Shown here: positions 25,296 through 33,543 of the stretch, piece after piece
Numbering within the stretch: position 1 is the stretch's first letter
Layout of the letters: each line of letters begins with the position of its first letter
NCBI RefSeq assembly: GCF_009728935.1
Contig: NZ_CP034235.1
Span: 1,501,501-1,565,500, forward strand
Direction of reading: 5' to 3'
DNA length: 64,000 bases
From: Paenibacillus psychroresistens
Lineage (GTDB): Bacteria; Bacillota; Bacilli; Paenibacillales; NBRC-103111
The notes under the pieces: model-generated
Databases searched by the model: none
The model's input: only the letters and a program-made list of their open reading frames with translations
What the model was told of the DNA's origin: nothing
Position numbers and translations under genes: made by a program

Positions 25296-25337
25296 CTCCA
25301 TTCTCTTACCGTTAGGGTGAGGAGTGGAGGTTTTTCT
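25296..25337 (+). terminator. Terminator after the S-layer subtilase
   Basis: CTCCATTCTCTTACC pairs imperfectly with GGGTGAGGAGTGGAG around GTTA; TTTTT follows. Confidence 0.8.
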
Positions 25338-25403
25338 GTTTTGGCGCTTTGTCAGCAATTCCTGTAGAATATGAGGAAAGACTGAAAACGAGGAGATACC
25401 TTT

Positions 25404-26372
25404 GTGAAAGCACTTTGTTTTGAGCTATTCGGTGACGCTGAGGTATTGCTATATAAGGAGCTGCCAGATCCCGTCATTGGGGAGCGGGAAATTTTAGTGC
25501 GGATGAAAGCTATCGGCTTGAACTTTGCTGATATTTATCGGAGGCGGGGCAATTATCATCTCAAGGGAAATCCTCCGTATATTCTAGGATATGAAGGAGC
25601 AGGTACTGTTGAGCAGGTTGGTAAGAGTGTTACCGCATTTCAAATCGGAGATAGGGTGGCTTTTGCGGACGTCCCTCATGCTAATGCAGAGCTAGTTGCG
25701 GTTCCTGAGGATCACGCTGTACCAATACCTGGGGATATTTCTTTTGAAACGGCAGCATCGCTGCTGCTGCAAGGATGGACTGCCCATTATCTGACACAGG
25801 ATAGCTATAAAGTGATTGAAGGAACTCAAGTATTAATTCATGCTGCTGCCGGCGGGGTTGGCCAGCTGCTAAGCCAAATATGCAAGCTTAGAGGAGCTTA
25901 TGTCGTTGGCTTGACATCTACTCCAGCCAAACGGGAAGTTGCTTTGAAAGCAGGAGCGGATAAAGTATTATTATATGCAGAGCATTGGGTTGAAAAGGCA
26001 GACCTGCTTACTCGTGAGCAAAAAGGCTTCGATGTGGTTTATGATTCCGTAGGCTCAACACTTGAAGAAAGCTTCCTTGCCACAAAAATCGGAGGAACCG
26101 TAGTGTTCTACGGAATGTCCGGCGGGGATCCTCAATCGATTGATCCGCGTATGCTAATGGATGGATCAAAAACCTTAACGGGCGGCGATTTATGGAACTA
26201 CCTCACTTCGCATATGGAAAGAGTAACACGTGCCAATGAATTGTTTGAATGGCTGCGGACGAAACAGTTACGTTTAGCTGCTCCAACCTTATATAAGTTA
26301 TCAGAGGGTGCTGAGGCACACCGCTATATGGAGAGTCGCCATAGCACAGGGAAAATTCTGCTTATTCCCTAG
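25404..26372 (+). CDS. Zinc-independent NADPH:quinone oxidoreductase-like protein
   Basis: 322-residue medium-chain dehydrogenase/reductase of the quinone-reductase group. GroES-like N-terminal half with GLNFADIYRRRGNY; Rossmann half with HAAAGGVGQLLSQ and the KAGAD segment. The zinc-ligand Cys residues of alcohol dehydrogenases are absent, as expected for quinone reductases. GTG start with CGAGGAG upstream. Likely reduces quinones or enones with NADPH in the cytosol. Confidence 0.9.
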   Translation: MKALCFELFGDAEVLLYKELPDPVIGEREILVRMKAIGLNFADIYRRRGNYHLKGNPPYILGYEGAGTVEQVGKSVTAFQIGDRVAFADVPHANAELVAVPEDHAVPIPGDISFETAASLLLQGWTAHYLTQDSYKVIEGTQVLIHAAAGGVGQLLSQICKLRGAYVVGLTSTPAKREVALKAGADKVLLYAEHWVEKADLLTREQKGFDVVYDSVGSTLEESFLATKIGGTVVFYGMSGGDPQSIDPRMLMDGSKTLTGGDLWNYLTSHMERVTRANELFEWLRTKQLRLAAPTLYKLSEGAEAHRYMESRHSTGKILLIP

Positions 26373-26456
26373 AATTCGCTTGTCTGCATGGACGATGCCG
26401 TCCAATTCTGCTAAAGTGTAAATAATGCTATGTAAGGAAGGGAAACGGAGAATAGA

Positions 26457-28043
26457 ATGACAACACCACTTATTGAAGAAATCCAAACTGAGGTTCATAA
26501 AAGAAGAACATTTGCGATTATCTCACATCCGGATGCAGGAAAGACGACATTGACGGAAAAGCTTTTGTTATTCGGAGGAGCCATTCGTTTGGCAGGAACC
26601 GTAAAAGCTCGTAAGTCTAACAAGCATGCTACATCCGATTGGATGGAAATTGAGAAACAAAGAGGGATTTCCGTAACTTCCAGCGTGATGCAATTCGATT
26701 ACGAAGGCAATCGCGTCAATATATTGGATACTCCAGGTCACCAAGATTTCAGTGAGGACACTTTTCGGACTTTAACAGCTGCGGATAGTGCGGTAATGTT
26801 AATTGACTCTGCCAAAGGTGTGGAAACACAAACAAAGAAATTATTCCAGGTTTGCAGCAAGCGAGGCATTCCGATTTTTACATTTATTAATAAGATGGAT
26901 CGCGAAGGGCAAAGCCCGTTTGAATTATTAGAAGAGCTTGAGCAGGTGTTGGGTATTCGTTCTTATCCAATGAATTGGCCTATTGGTTCGGGCAAGCAAT
27001 TCTGTGGAGTCTACGATCGGCAGCATGTGCAATTGGAGCTGTTTCAAGGCGGAGAGCATAGAGAAATTCAAGTAAGCAAGGTTAGTGGATACCGAGATCC
27101 TCTAGTGAAAGAGATTGCTGGAGAATTCTTGTTTAAACAGCTTTGTGATGATTTGGAGCTGCTTGATGTAGCAGGGGATCCATTGGATTTAGAAAAAGTT
27201 CGCCGTGGTGAGCTAACACCAGTTTTTTTTGGGAGTGCGATTAATAACTTTGGGGTGCAAACCTTCCTCGATAATTTTCTCGAGCTTGCCCCTTATCCAG
27301 AACCGCGCAATAGCAGCGTAGGTGTAATCTCTCCTTTTGGCGAGAAATTTACAGGCTATGTATTTAAAATTCAAGCGAACATGAATCCAGCTCATCGCGA
27401 CCGTATTGCTTTTCTGCGGATTTGCTCAGGGAAATTTGAGCGTGGGATGTCAGTAAAGCATGTGAGAATTGGTAAAGACATTAAGCTAGCTCAGCCACAG
27501 CAATTCCTGGCACAGGATAGGGATATTGTGGATACGGCTTACCCAGGTGATATTATTGGACTGTTTGATCCGGGTATTTTCCGAATTGGCGACTCATTGT
27601 CTCAAGGCGGGGACGTTGTATTCGACGAGCTGCCGACTTTTTCACCCGAATTGTTCTGTAAAGTTACGGTCAAGAATGCATTGAAGCAAAAGCAATATCA
27701 AAAAGGCGTCGACCAGCTAACGGAGGAAGGAACCATTCAAGTATTCCGTACAATTAGCGGATTTGATGAAACTATTCTTGGTGTTGTCGGACAGCTGCAA
27801 TTCGAAGTATTCGAGCACCGGATGAAATCAGAATATGGTGTAGAGATTCAATTGCACCGTGCCAATTACGCTTTTGCCCGCTGGTTGGTTGATGATAAAA
27901 TTGACCCGAGCAAATTCCGGATCAATTCCACCTTGGTTAAAGATAAAAAAGATAACTATGTCGCTTTATTCGAAAACGAATATGCACTTCGTACAGCGGT
28001 TGAGAAAAACCCAACGGCTAAATTTTTAGAGATTGCCCCATAA
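26457..28043 (+). CDS. prfC: Peptide chain release factor 3
   Basis: GTPase that removes RF1/RF2 from the ribosome after termination. 528 residues, normal for RF3. G1 SHPDAGKTT (21-29), switch region RGISVTSSVMQF, G3 DTPGHQDFSEDT, G4 NKMD; the C-terminal RF3 domain has GVVGQLQFEVFEHRM. AAGGAAGGG and GGAG precede the ATG. It ends at a strong terminator shared with the convergent HD-GYP gene region. Confidence 0.97.
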   Translation: MTTPLIEEIQTEVHKRRTFAIISHPDAGKTTLTEKLLLFGGAIRLAGTVKARKSNKHATSDWMEIEKQRGISVTSSVMQFDYEGNRVNILDTPGHQDFSEDTFRTLTAADSAVMLIDSAKGVETQTKKLFQVCSKRGIPIFTFINKMDREGQSPFELLEELEQVLGIRSYPMNWPIGSGKQFCGVYDRQHVQLELFQGGEHREIQVSKVSGYRDPLVKEIAGEFLFKQLCDDLELLDVAGDPLDLEKVRRGELTPVFFGSAINNFGVQTFLDNFLELAPYPEPRNSSVGVISPFGEKFTGYVFKIQANMNPAHRDRIAFLRICSGKFERGMSVKHVRIGKDIKLAQPQQFLAQDRDIVDTAYPGDIIGLFDPGIFRIGDSLSQGGDVVFDELPTFSPELFCKVTVKNALKQKQYQKGVDQLTEEGTIQVFRTISGFDETILGVVGQLQFEVFEHRMKSEYGVEIQLHRANYAFARWLVDDKIDPSKFRINSTLVKDKKDNYVALFENEYALRTAVEKNPTAKFLEIAP

Positions 28044-28050
28044 TATACAG

Positions 28051-28092
28051 AATCCCGCCTTCCTGCACAGTCTGCAGTAGGCGGGATTTTTT
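28051..28092 (+). terminator. Terminator after prfC
   Basis: AATCCCGCCT and AGGCGGGATT enclose an 18-base loop; TTTTT follows on the + strand only. Confidence 0.92.
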
Positions 28093-28094
28093 AT

Positions 28095-29177
28095 TCACAG
28101 CGAGCTGACGATGGTAATATTAGTTGAGTGAAACAAGTCAATTTCATGGCGGCTTACAGATGGCTGACCATTGGCCTCCTGAATGATACGAACGACGGGA
28201 CGATGGATGAAATTGCGATTAGTGGCGGATACAACGGCGATTTGGCCCGTATTCAAACGTACGGTTGAAGTAACCGGATAAATGGTTATATAACTGCAGA
28301 ACTGTTGAATAAGCTTGATATCGAATTGCTGATTGCCTGTAGCCAAGAGAAATTCAATCGCATCACTTGGTGTATAACGATGACGATAAGCACGCAGTGA
28401 AGTCAAAGCGGAATAGACATCAGCGATGCTGATAATTTGCGAATATTCATGTATTTGCGACCCCTTCAAGCCATTGGGATAACCGGAGCCATCAAAGCGT
28501 TCATGATGCTCCAAGGCAACTCTAGCCACCAGTGGTGAAACTCCATCCTGCCTATCTAGGATTTCATAGCCAACTTGCGCATGAGTTTGAATTAACTGGC
28601 GTTCGATGGGTGTTATTTCCGTTTTCTTATTCCATAAATGTTTAGGTGTACTCACCATTCCAATATCGAAGAGCAAAGCGCTCATCCCAAGCTCTGTGAG
28701 CTGAACCTGGTTATATCCTTTGGCAACGCCTATCATGAGAGCTAGCACCGTTACATTAATCGATTGATGAAATAAATAATCATCCTTGACGAACAGATTC
28801 ATTAGATGGATTCTCATATGGGGACGCCGGGAAATTTCTTTCATGAACTCTCCACAGATTAGACGAAAGCGTTCTCCTAATTGCGGCATGGAAGCAATTC
28901 CAATGACATACGGCATGTCTGTTAAATGATTTACAGTAGTTTGAATAGCCTTAAAAGCGCGTTGACGCGTTTCGTCGCTAATGATTTCTTCAGGTATTAA
29001 ATCGGAGGTTTTGGGATCCTCAACATAGAGGTAATCAATACCCATTTTCTTCAACCGGGCTATGAAGTTATCGGTCAATACTTGTCCTAAACCTAATAGT
29101 GTACTGCCGTTGTCGGAAGTAATGGTTTTAGCAACAATATCGCCAGGGTTAACGGAAGCTATATGTAAATATTTCAT
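28095..29177 (-). CDS. HD-GYP domain protein with altered HD motif
   Basis: 360 residues from the ATG at 29177 (GGGGGAA upstream). N-terminal region of about 115 residues as in many Gram-positive HD-GYP proteins, then an HD-GYP domain, the fold that hydrolyses cyclic di-GMP. The GYP part is intact (HHERFDGSGYP, 224-234), as are His137 and His199. The HD signature, normally LLHDIGK, reads LLFDIGM: His is replaced by Phe170 and Lys by Met174, with Asp171 kept. This would remove one metal ligand, so catalysis may be lost or changed; the protein may bind rather than cleave its nucleotide. Confidence 0.85.
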   Translation of the reverse strand: MKYLHIASVNPGDIVAKTITSDNGSTLLGLGQVLTDNFIARLKKMGIDYLYVEDPKTSDLIPEEIISDETRQRAFKAIQTTVNHLTDMPYVIGIASMPQLGERFRLICGEFMKEISRRPHMRIHLMNLFVKDDYLFHQSINVTVLALMIGVAKGYNQVQLTELGMSALLFDIGMVSTPKHLWNKKTEITPIERQLIQTHAQVGYEILDRQDGVSPLVARVALEHHERFDGSGYPNGLKGSQIHEYSQIISIADVYSALTSLRAYRHRYTPSDAIEFLLATGNQQFDIKLIQQFCSYITIYPVTSTVRLNTGQIAVVSATNRNFIHRPVVRIIQEANGQPSVSRHEIDLFHSTNITIVSSL

Positions 29178-29384
29178 TGTATTCCCCCGGCACCTGAGTC
29201 TACTTACGGCTGTACATCTATTCATTTTAACAAAGATTGTGGGTATGATCTACACTATTTTATAATTTGCTTGCGATACAGCAATGAGCAGAAAGATAGA
29301 CTGTTATCCATGTCATTTCTTACGGGCGAACATACAATGATTGGGAAAACATAAACAATTTTTGAATCAAAGGAGGAATTGGAT

Positions 29385-29474
29385 ATGGGTGCAGTTGCGG
29401 GAATTGGGTTCACGAGCACAGGTGTTATCTTGGTGCTATACATTCTGTTGGTCATCATTCTTCGCACATTTTAA
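29385..29474 (+). CDS. yjcZ: YjcZ-family tiny membrane protein (29 residues)
   Basis: ATG 29385 with a near-perfect AAAGGAGGAATTGG site encodes 29 residues: MGAVAGIGFTSTG, then VILVLYILLVIIL, then RTF. A glycine-rich start followed by one short hydrophobic segment is the YjcZ / tiny-transmembrane-protein family of spore formers. The role is thought to be in the forespore or coat. Followed at once by a bidirectional terminator. Too short to be found by length-based gene calling. Confidence 0.75.
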   Translation: MGAVAGIGFTSTGVILVLYILLVIILRTF

Positions 29475-29494
29475 TTAAACAAAAGCTAAATGAA

Positions 29495-29533
29495 AAATAG
29501 CCTTCAGCTTGAATTAATGGCTGAAGGCTATTT
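29495..29533. terminator. Bidirectional terminator, 14-bp stem
   Basis: AAATAGCCTTCAGC (29495-29508), 11-base loop, GCTGAAGGCTATTT (29520-29533). Minus-strand transcripts then read TTTTTCATTT, so it best serves the minus-strand gene at 29542, and also closes the yjcZ-type gene. Confidence 0.88.
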
Positions 29534-29541
29534 CATTGCTT

Positions 29542-29868
29542 TTAAAGCAATAATGTAATAGCGAGCAAATTATATAAGACGAGTGGAAGAATAACAGATG
29601 AATTGTAGGGATTGTAATAAGGGTTGTACGGCTGACGCATGGTTTCGGGATTCATCTCAACCTTTAAGTAAATGTAATCACTATCCAAATGGACAACCGT
29701 ACCTTCCAAAACCTGGCCCTCGACCATTTGAACGCGAACAGGACGATGCATACATTGCTTAGACTGCTCGATTACATTTGCTTTCATCGCTTGCATGGAC
29801 TGGATGAATGTAGGATCCGCTTGATAAACGGTTTGCGGCTGGGCTGGGTAAGGATTGTTCTTGCTCAT
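29542..29868 (-). CDS. Small protein with Sm-like fold and hydrophobic C-terminus, unknown function
   Basis: 108 residues. Not recognised with certainty. The N-terminus is rich in Asn, Pro and Gln; the middle (HRPVRVQMVEGQVLEGTVVHLDSDYIYLKV in two overlapping halves, residues about 41-70) has the strand pattern of an Sm/SH3-like barrel; then a Pro/Asn/Tyr stretch (PYNPYYNPYNSS) and a hydrophobic end. The Tyr/Asn/Pro-rich part recalls spore-coat proteins, and its neighbours are spore-related, so a coat role is plausible but unproven. GGAGGCG precedes the ATG. Confidence 0.65.
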   Translation of the reverse strand: MSKNNPYPAQPQTVYQADPTFIQSMQAMKANVIEQSKQCMHRPVRVQMVEGQVLEGTVVHLDSDYIYLKVEMNPETMRQPYNPYYNPYNSSVILPLVLYNLLAITLLL

Positions 29869-30036
29869 CTTAAATCGCCTCCATCATAATATCTTGCCAC
29901 ATTGTATGCATGAGCCCATTTTTAAGTGCACAAAATCGAGACAATTAACTATATAATAAGGACCAAATTGGCTATTACAACATATGCTAAAGGTGTAATC
30001 CAACTCGTTTATGTGCAAAAGGAAGTGTATGAGCTC

Positions 30037-31146
30037 ATGCATTTATTAATGATTGCCCCAGAGCAGATTGCGGTGCCTCCACCCAAAGGGGGATCAGTGG
30101 AAATTAGTATGCTTGCGATTGCCAGAAGATTAGCACGTAAGCACAAAGTGACATTAATGAGTAGACGTTATGCCAATTATCCGCCTATTTCTATAAAAGG
30201 AAATTTGAAAATTGTTCGTGTACCAGCCACTAATCCTGATCACTACATTCGAGCTGTTATGAAGCATATTCAAGGCAAGCGCTATGATTGGATTCAGATT
30301 GATAATCGCCCACGGTTCATCACATCCGTACGAAAAGGTTTCTCCAAAACTTCAATTTCAGTATTCCTTCATTCATTAACTTTCGTATCGAAAGCAAGGA
30401 TCTCGCATAAATCGGCAGTAAAGCATTTAAGTAAAGCAAATAAAATTATTGCCAATAGCAGCTCATTAAAGCGAGAGCTATCAGCTAAATTCCCGAAATT
30501 GAGCCATAAGGTTAAGCAAGTCCACTTAGGTGTGGATTTAAAGCAATTTCATCCTCTAAAAAAAACTAAGCGATCTCGTTTGCGCAAGAAATATGGTTTA
30601 AATGGCTCTTATGTGTTCGCCTTTGCCGGGCGGCTTGTTTCACGAAAAGGAATTCCAGTCCTGATGAAGGCCTTAGCCAAAGTCCGTAAAAAAGTTCCTG
30701 CTGCTAAGCTTGTAATTGCGGGAAGAGGGACTTCCAAATATAAAGCCCACTTAAAAAAAACAGCCCGACGTCTTGGGATCTCTGCAGCATTTCTAGGCTA
30801 TAAACCACATCGAAAAATGCATTTGGTTTACGGGATGGCGGATTGCTTGGTCTGTCCTTCTCAGAAGCATGAGGCCTTTGGCCTTGTTAATGTAGAAGCA
30901 ATGGCCGCAGGCATTCCGGTAATTGCCTCGCAACTCGGTGGGATGAGAGAGACAATAAAGCAGGGTAAAAATGGTTATCTGATTGAGAAATACCGAAGTC
31001 CTGAAGCATTTGCGGCAGTCATGTTAAAGCTAGCTAAAAATCGTAGTTTCTCGCGAGGTTTAGGGAAACGAGCTAGAAGGGATATGAAGCGACAGTTTAG
31101 TTGGGCTAATACGGTTAAAGGCTTAAGCAAGTTGTATCGGAAGTAA
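30037..31146 (+). CDS. Glycosyltransferase family 4, CotSA/YtcC-like
   Basis: 369-residue GT-B glycosyltransferase. N-terminal acceptor half begins LLMIAPEQIAVPPPKGGSVE with the GGSVE loop; donor half has FAGRLVSRKGIPVLMKAL and the sugar-nucleotide motif EAFGLVNVEAMAAGIPVIAS. ATG 30037 is preferred; the frame is open to 29926 but those residues do not fit the family. Length and start resemble the Bacillus spore-coat protein CotSA. The ATP-grasp coat-type gene follows after 28 bases, supporting a spore-envelope role. The sequence is notably rich in Lys and Arg. Confidence 0.85.
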   Translation: MHLLMIAPEQIAVPPPKGGSVEISMLAIARRLARKHKVTLMSRRYANYPPISIKGNLKIVRVPATNPDHYIRAVMKHIQGKRYDWIQIDNRPRFITSVRKGFSKTSISVFLHSLTFVSKARISHKSAVKHLSKANKIIANSSSLKRELSAKFPKLSHKVKQVHLGVDLKQFHPLKKTKRSRLRKKYGLNGSYVFAFAGRLVSRKGIPVLMKALAKVRKKVPAAKLVIAGRGTSKYKAHLKKTARRLGISAAFLGYKPHRKMHLVYGMADCLVCPSQKHEAFGLVNVEAMAAGIPVIASQLGGMRETIKQGKNGYLIEKYRSPEAFAAVMLKLAKNRSFSRGLGKRARRDMKRQFSWANTVKGLSKLYRK

Positions 31147-31174
31147 AGTGGCGAGAGGGGAGGCGGCTTATGAA

Positions 31175-31921
31175 ATGAAAAGATTTGTAGTGAGTAAATG
31201 GAAAAAGACAAATGAGCTGATGAAGAATGACGAGCTTCGAGCCCATATCCCAAAAACAGTTCGGATGACCAAAGATAGCTTGCTTTCCATGCTCCACGAA
31301 TATCGAATGGTCTATATTAAACCGGATATAGGCACATTTGGGAATGGTGTTATGAGGGTGGAGTGGGATTCAGCGCTAAGCAACCCTTACCAATATCAGC
31401 TGGGGGAAAAAGCGCGCTCGTTCGTAAATTATGACAGTATGTACGAGGATATTGAACGCAAAACTAGAAAAACAAAATATTTGGTCCAAAAAGGGATCCA
31501 TTTGCTTAAATACCAAAAACGTAGGTTTGATATTCGCATTATGGTTCAGAAGAACCTGCAGAAGGAATGGGAAACAACAGGCTGGATTGGACGGGTAGCA
31601 CATCCACGGAAAATTGTCACAAATTATCATAGTGGCGGAAAGCTAATGCCCATTGAGGAACTATTGAAAGATCGCACAAAAGAAACTGGAAAAAAACACT
31701 ATCATAAACAATTTAAGCAATTAGGGACCAATGTTGCCAAGCAATTGCATAAACGATATCCAGGAATAAAAGAGATTGGCATAGATGTAGCGTTGGATGA
31801 AGCTATCGTTCCATGGATCTTAGAAGTTAATACAAAGCCGGATCCCTATATATTTCGCAGCTTAGCGAATAAAGCCATTTTCGGAAAAATCATGCGCTAT
31901 AAACGTGCAAATCAAAAATAA
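31175..31921 (+). CDS. YheC/YheD-family ATP-grasp protein (spore coat associated)
   Basis: 248 residues of ATP-grasp type: YIKPDIGTFGNGVMRVEW (nucleotide-binding Lys and glycine loop), DIRIMVQKN, and IGIDVALDEAIVPWILEVNTKPD with the metal-binding Glu and Asn near the end. Matches the YheC/YheD endospore coat-associated family. ATG 31175 is chosen with GGGGAGG upstream; a GTG at 31148 is weaker. Probably co-transcribed with the glycosyltransferase. Confidence 0.88.
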   Translation: MKRFVVSKWKKTNELMKNDELRAHIPKTVRMTKDSLLSMLHEYRMVYIKPDIGTFGNGVMRVEWDSALSNPYQYQLGEKARSFVNYDSMYEDIERKTRKTKYLVQKGIHLLKYQKRRFDIRIMVQKNLQKEWETTGWIGRVAHPRKIVTNYHSGGKLMPIEELLKDRTKETGKKHYHKQFKQLGTNVAKQLHKRYPGIKEIGIDVALDEAIVPWILEVNTKPDPYIFRSLANKAIFGKIMRYKRANQK

Positions 31922-31936
31922 TGACAGATAAAAAAT

Positions 31937-31976
31937 AACCGTTCCCGTTAATTCCAACGTAGAATGGTTTTTTTCA
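31937..31976 (+). terminator. Terminator after the ATP-grasp gene
   Basis: AACCGTTC (31937-31944) pairs with GAATGGTT (31962-31969, one G-T pair); TTTTT follows. Confidence 0.7.
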
Positions 31977-32056
31977 TTTCTTCGTCAAGTTTCGACAGCC
32001 TATTTAAACGAAGTTTTTTATAATGAATGTATTATTGTTATCTAGGGAGAAATTAA

Positions 32057-32404
32057 ATGGAAAATGCACTGTTAAATGTGATTAAGAAGTATGAGATTGA
32101 ATCGGTAATTGAGCTTGCAGATGTGTTAGGGGTCTTGGTTCGGTATGATAGAATGCCTGATGAAATCGGTGGGCTTTATTATATAGATGAGAGTGAGGAT
32201 GCGATTATTATTGTGATTAATCGTGACATTAATGAGCATAAACAGCTTTTTGTCTGTGCCTACCTTCTCGCACATCACGCGCTTAATGAAGGAATGTATT
32301 TTTGTTTTCTGGATGAGAATAGCAGTCATTTTAACTACTACATACTAGCTTTGAAATTATTGCGTGCTACCATCGGCAAAATCACCCAAACAGGGGAAGC
32401 TTAA
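32057..32404 (+). CDS. Degenerate ImmA/IrrE-like small protein
   Basis: 115 residues. The layout follows ImmA/IrrE metallopeptidases: N-terminal helix, MPDEIGGLYYIDE, a strand ending IIIVINRD, then the helix that should hold HExxH. Here that helix reads AYLLAHHALNEGM, so the Glu is His and the second His is Asn; zinc catalysis is not expected. No regulator or mobile-element gene is adjacent, unlike ImmA of conjugative elements. GGGAGAAA precedes the ATG. Function unknown; family assignment is by pattern and could be wrong. Confidence 0.6.
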   Translation: MENALLNVIKKYEIESVIELADVLGVLVRYDRMPDEIGGLYYIDESEDAIIIVINRDINEHKQLFVCAYLLAHHALNEGMYFCFLDENSSHFNYYILALKLLRATIGKITQTGEA

Positions 32405-32488
32405 GAATATATTGACAAACGAAGTATCGAATGAGAAAATGAACGCGTGTACATAAAATAAGAAATACTTACAAGGAGGCGCGGTCCT

Positions 32489-33508
32489 GTGGTCACGCGT
32501 AAGGATGTAGCTTTAGCTGCTGGTGTTTCTGAGGCGACAGTTTCTCGGGTGCTCAATGGCGTTGGTCCCATGCGTGAAGATACGAAGCAGCGTGTGCTGC
32601 AAGTCGTGAACGAATTGAATTACCATCCTAATGCAATTGCACAAAGCTTTGCAAGGCGTCGCAGCGGCAATCTTGGTGTTATCTTGCCTTATGTGCCGAA
32701 GGTTCATCTTTTTTCTACCCATTATTTTGCGGAAATTCTCAGTGGGATTGGTGAAGCGGTACAGCAGAAGGGCTATGATCTCCTATTGCTTTTTCGTTCG
32801 TCTGAGCAGGCACAGGACTATACTTCGTTATATCATTCCCAAAAGGTAGATGCATGCATCATACTGGGCTCAAGTGATTCTGCCAATTCTGAAAAGGCGC
32901 TGGAGCAGCTTTGGGAGCAGAAATTACCGTTTTGTTTAGTCAATCAGCATTTTGCAAATCAGTCCTTTAATGAAATTGATGCAGACCATGTTAAAGGCAG
33001 CTACGATGCAATGAAGCATCTTCTAAATAAGGGCTATAAACGCATTGCTTTTTTAAATGGTTCGCTGCAATATTCGAATAGCCGAGACCGACTGGAAGGC
33101 TACCAATTGGCTTTAAAGGAAGAGGGACTTGAGTTTGACGAAGCACGTGTATTTCTGGGGAATTATAGTCGAACCAGCGGGATACAAGCTGCTCAATTAA
33201 TCTACGAGCAAAAAGATAACATTGATGCGGTTTTCGCAGCAAATGATCGAATGGCGATTGGGTTAATGCAGGGCTTGCGGGAGCTTGGAGTTCGTGCCGG
33301 AGAAGATATAGCGATCGTGGGTTATGATGATTCTGATGCGGCGCATCTAAGTGATATGCCCTTAACGACCGTTCATGTCCCTTTCTACGAGATGGGTAAA
33401 ATAGCGGCTGAAAAGCTGCTGAAGCAGGTTTTAGGAGAGCAGGAAAAAACACTTTTTCAGCAAAAGCTAGCAACAAAATTAGTTGTTCGTAAATCGTGTG
33501 GCAGTTAA
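32489..33508 (+). CDS. LacI-family transcriptional regulator
   Basis: 339 residues. The N-terminal helix-turn-helix and hinge are textbook: VTRKDVALAAGVSEATVSRV and YHPNAIAQSFARRRS. The sugar-binding core has the usual GYDDSDAAHLSDMPLTTVHVP near the end. GTG start with AAGGAGG at good spacing. It lies 35 bases ahead of an oxidoreductase/ThuA/oxidoreductase run and probably represses it in response to a sugar or sugar acid. Confidence 0.94.
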   Translation: MVTRKDVALAAGVSEATVSRVLNGVGPMREDTKQRVLQVVNELNYHPNAIAQSFARRRSGNLGVILPYVPKVHLFSTHYFAEILSGIGEAVQQKGYDLLLLFRSSEQAQDYTSLYHSQKVDACIILGSSDSANSEKALEQLWEQKLPFCLVNQHFANQSFNEIDADHVKGSYDAMKHLLNKGYKRIAFLNGSLQYSNSRDRLEGYQLALKEEGLEFDEARVFLGNYSRTSGIQAAQLIYEQKDNIDAVFAANDRMAIGLMQGLRELGVRAGEDIAIVGYDDSDAAHLSDMPLTTVHVPFYEMGKIAAEKLLKQVLGEQEKTLFQQKLATKLVVRKSCGS

Positions 33509-33543
33509 TATCTCTAGTAATAAATCTAAGGAGGTTCTCTTAT

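Noticed and set aside
26389..26404. TGGACG-ATGC-CGTCCA hairpin between the quinone reductase gene and prfC
   Set aside because: Short 6-bp stem without a T-run; not enough to call a terminator or regulatory site.
32991..33476. 161-codon minus-strand frame inside the LacI regulator
   Set aside because: Antisense to a well-conserved gene, with no start signal or recognisable domain.
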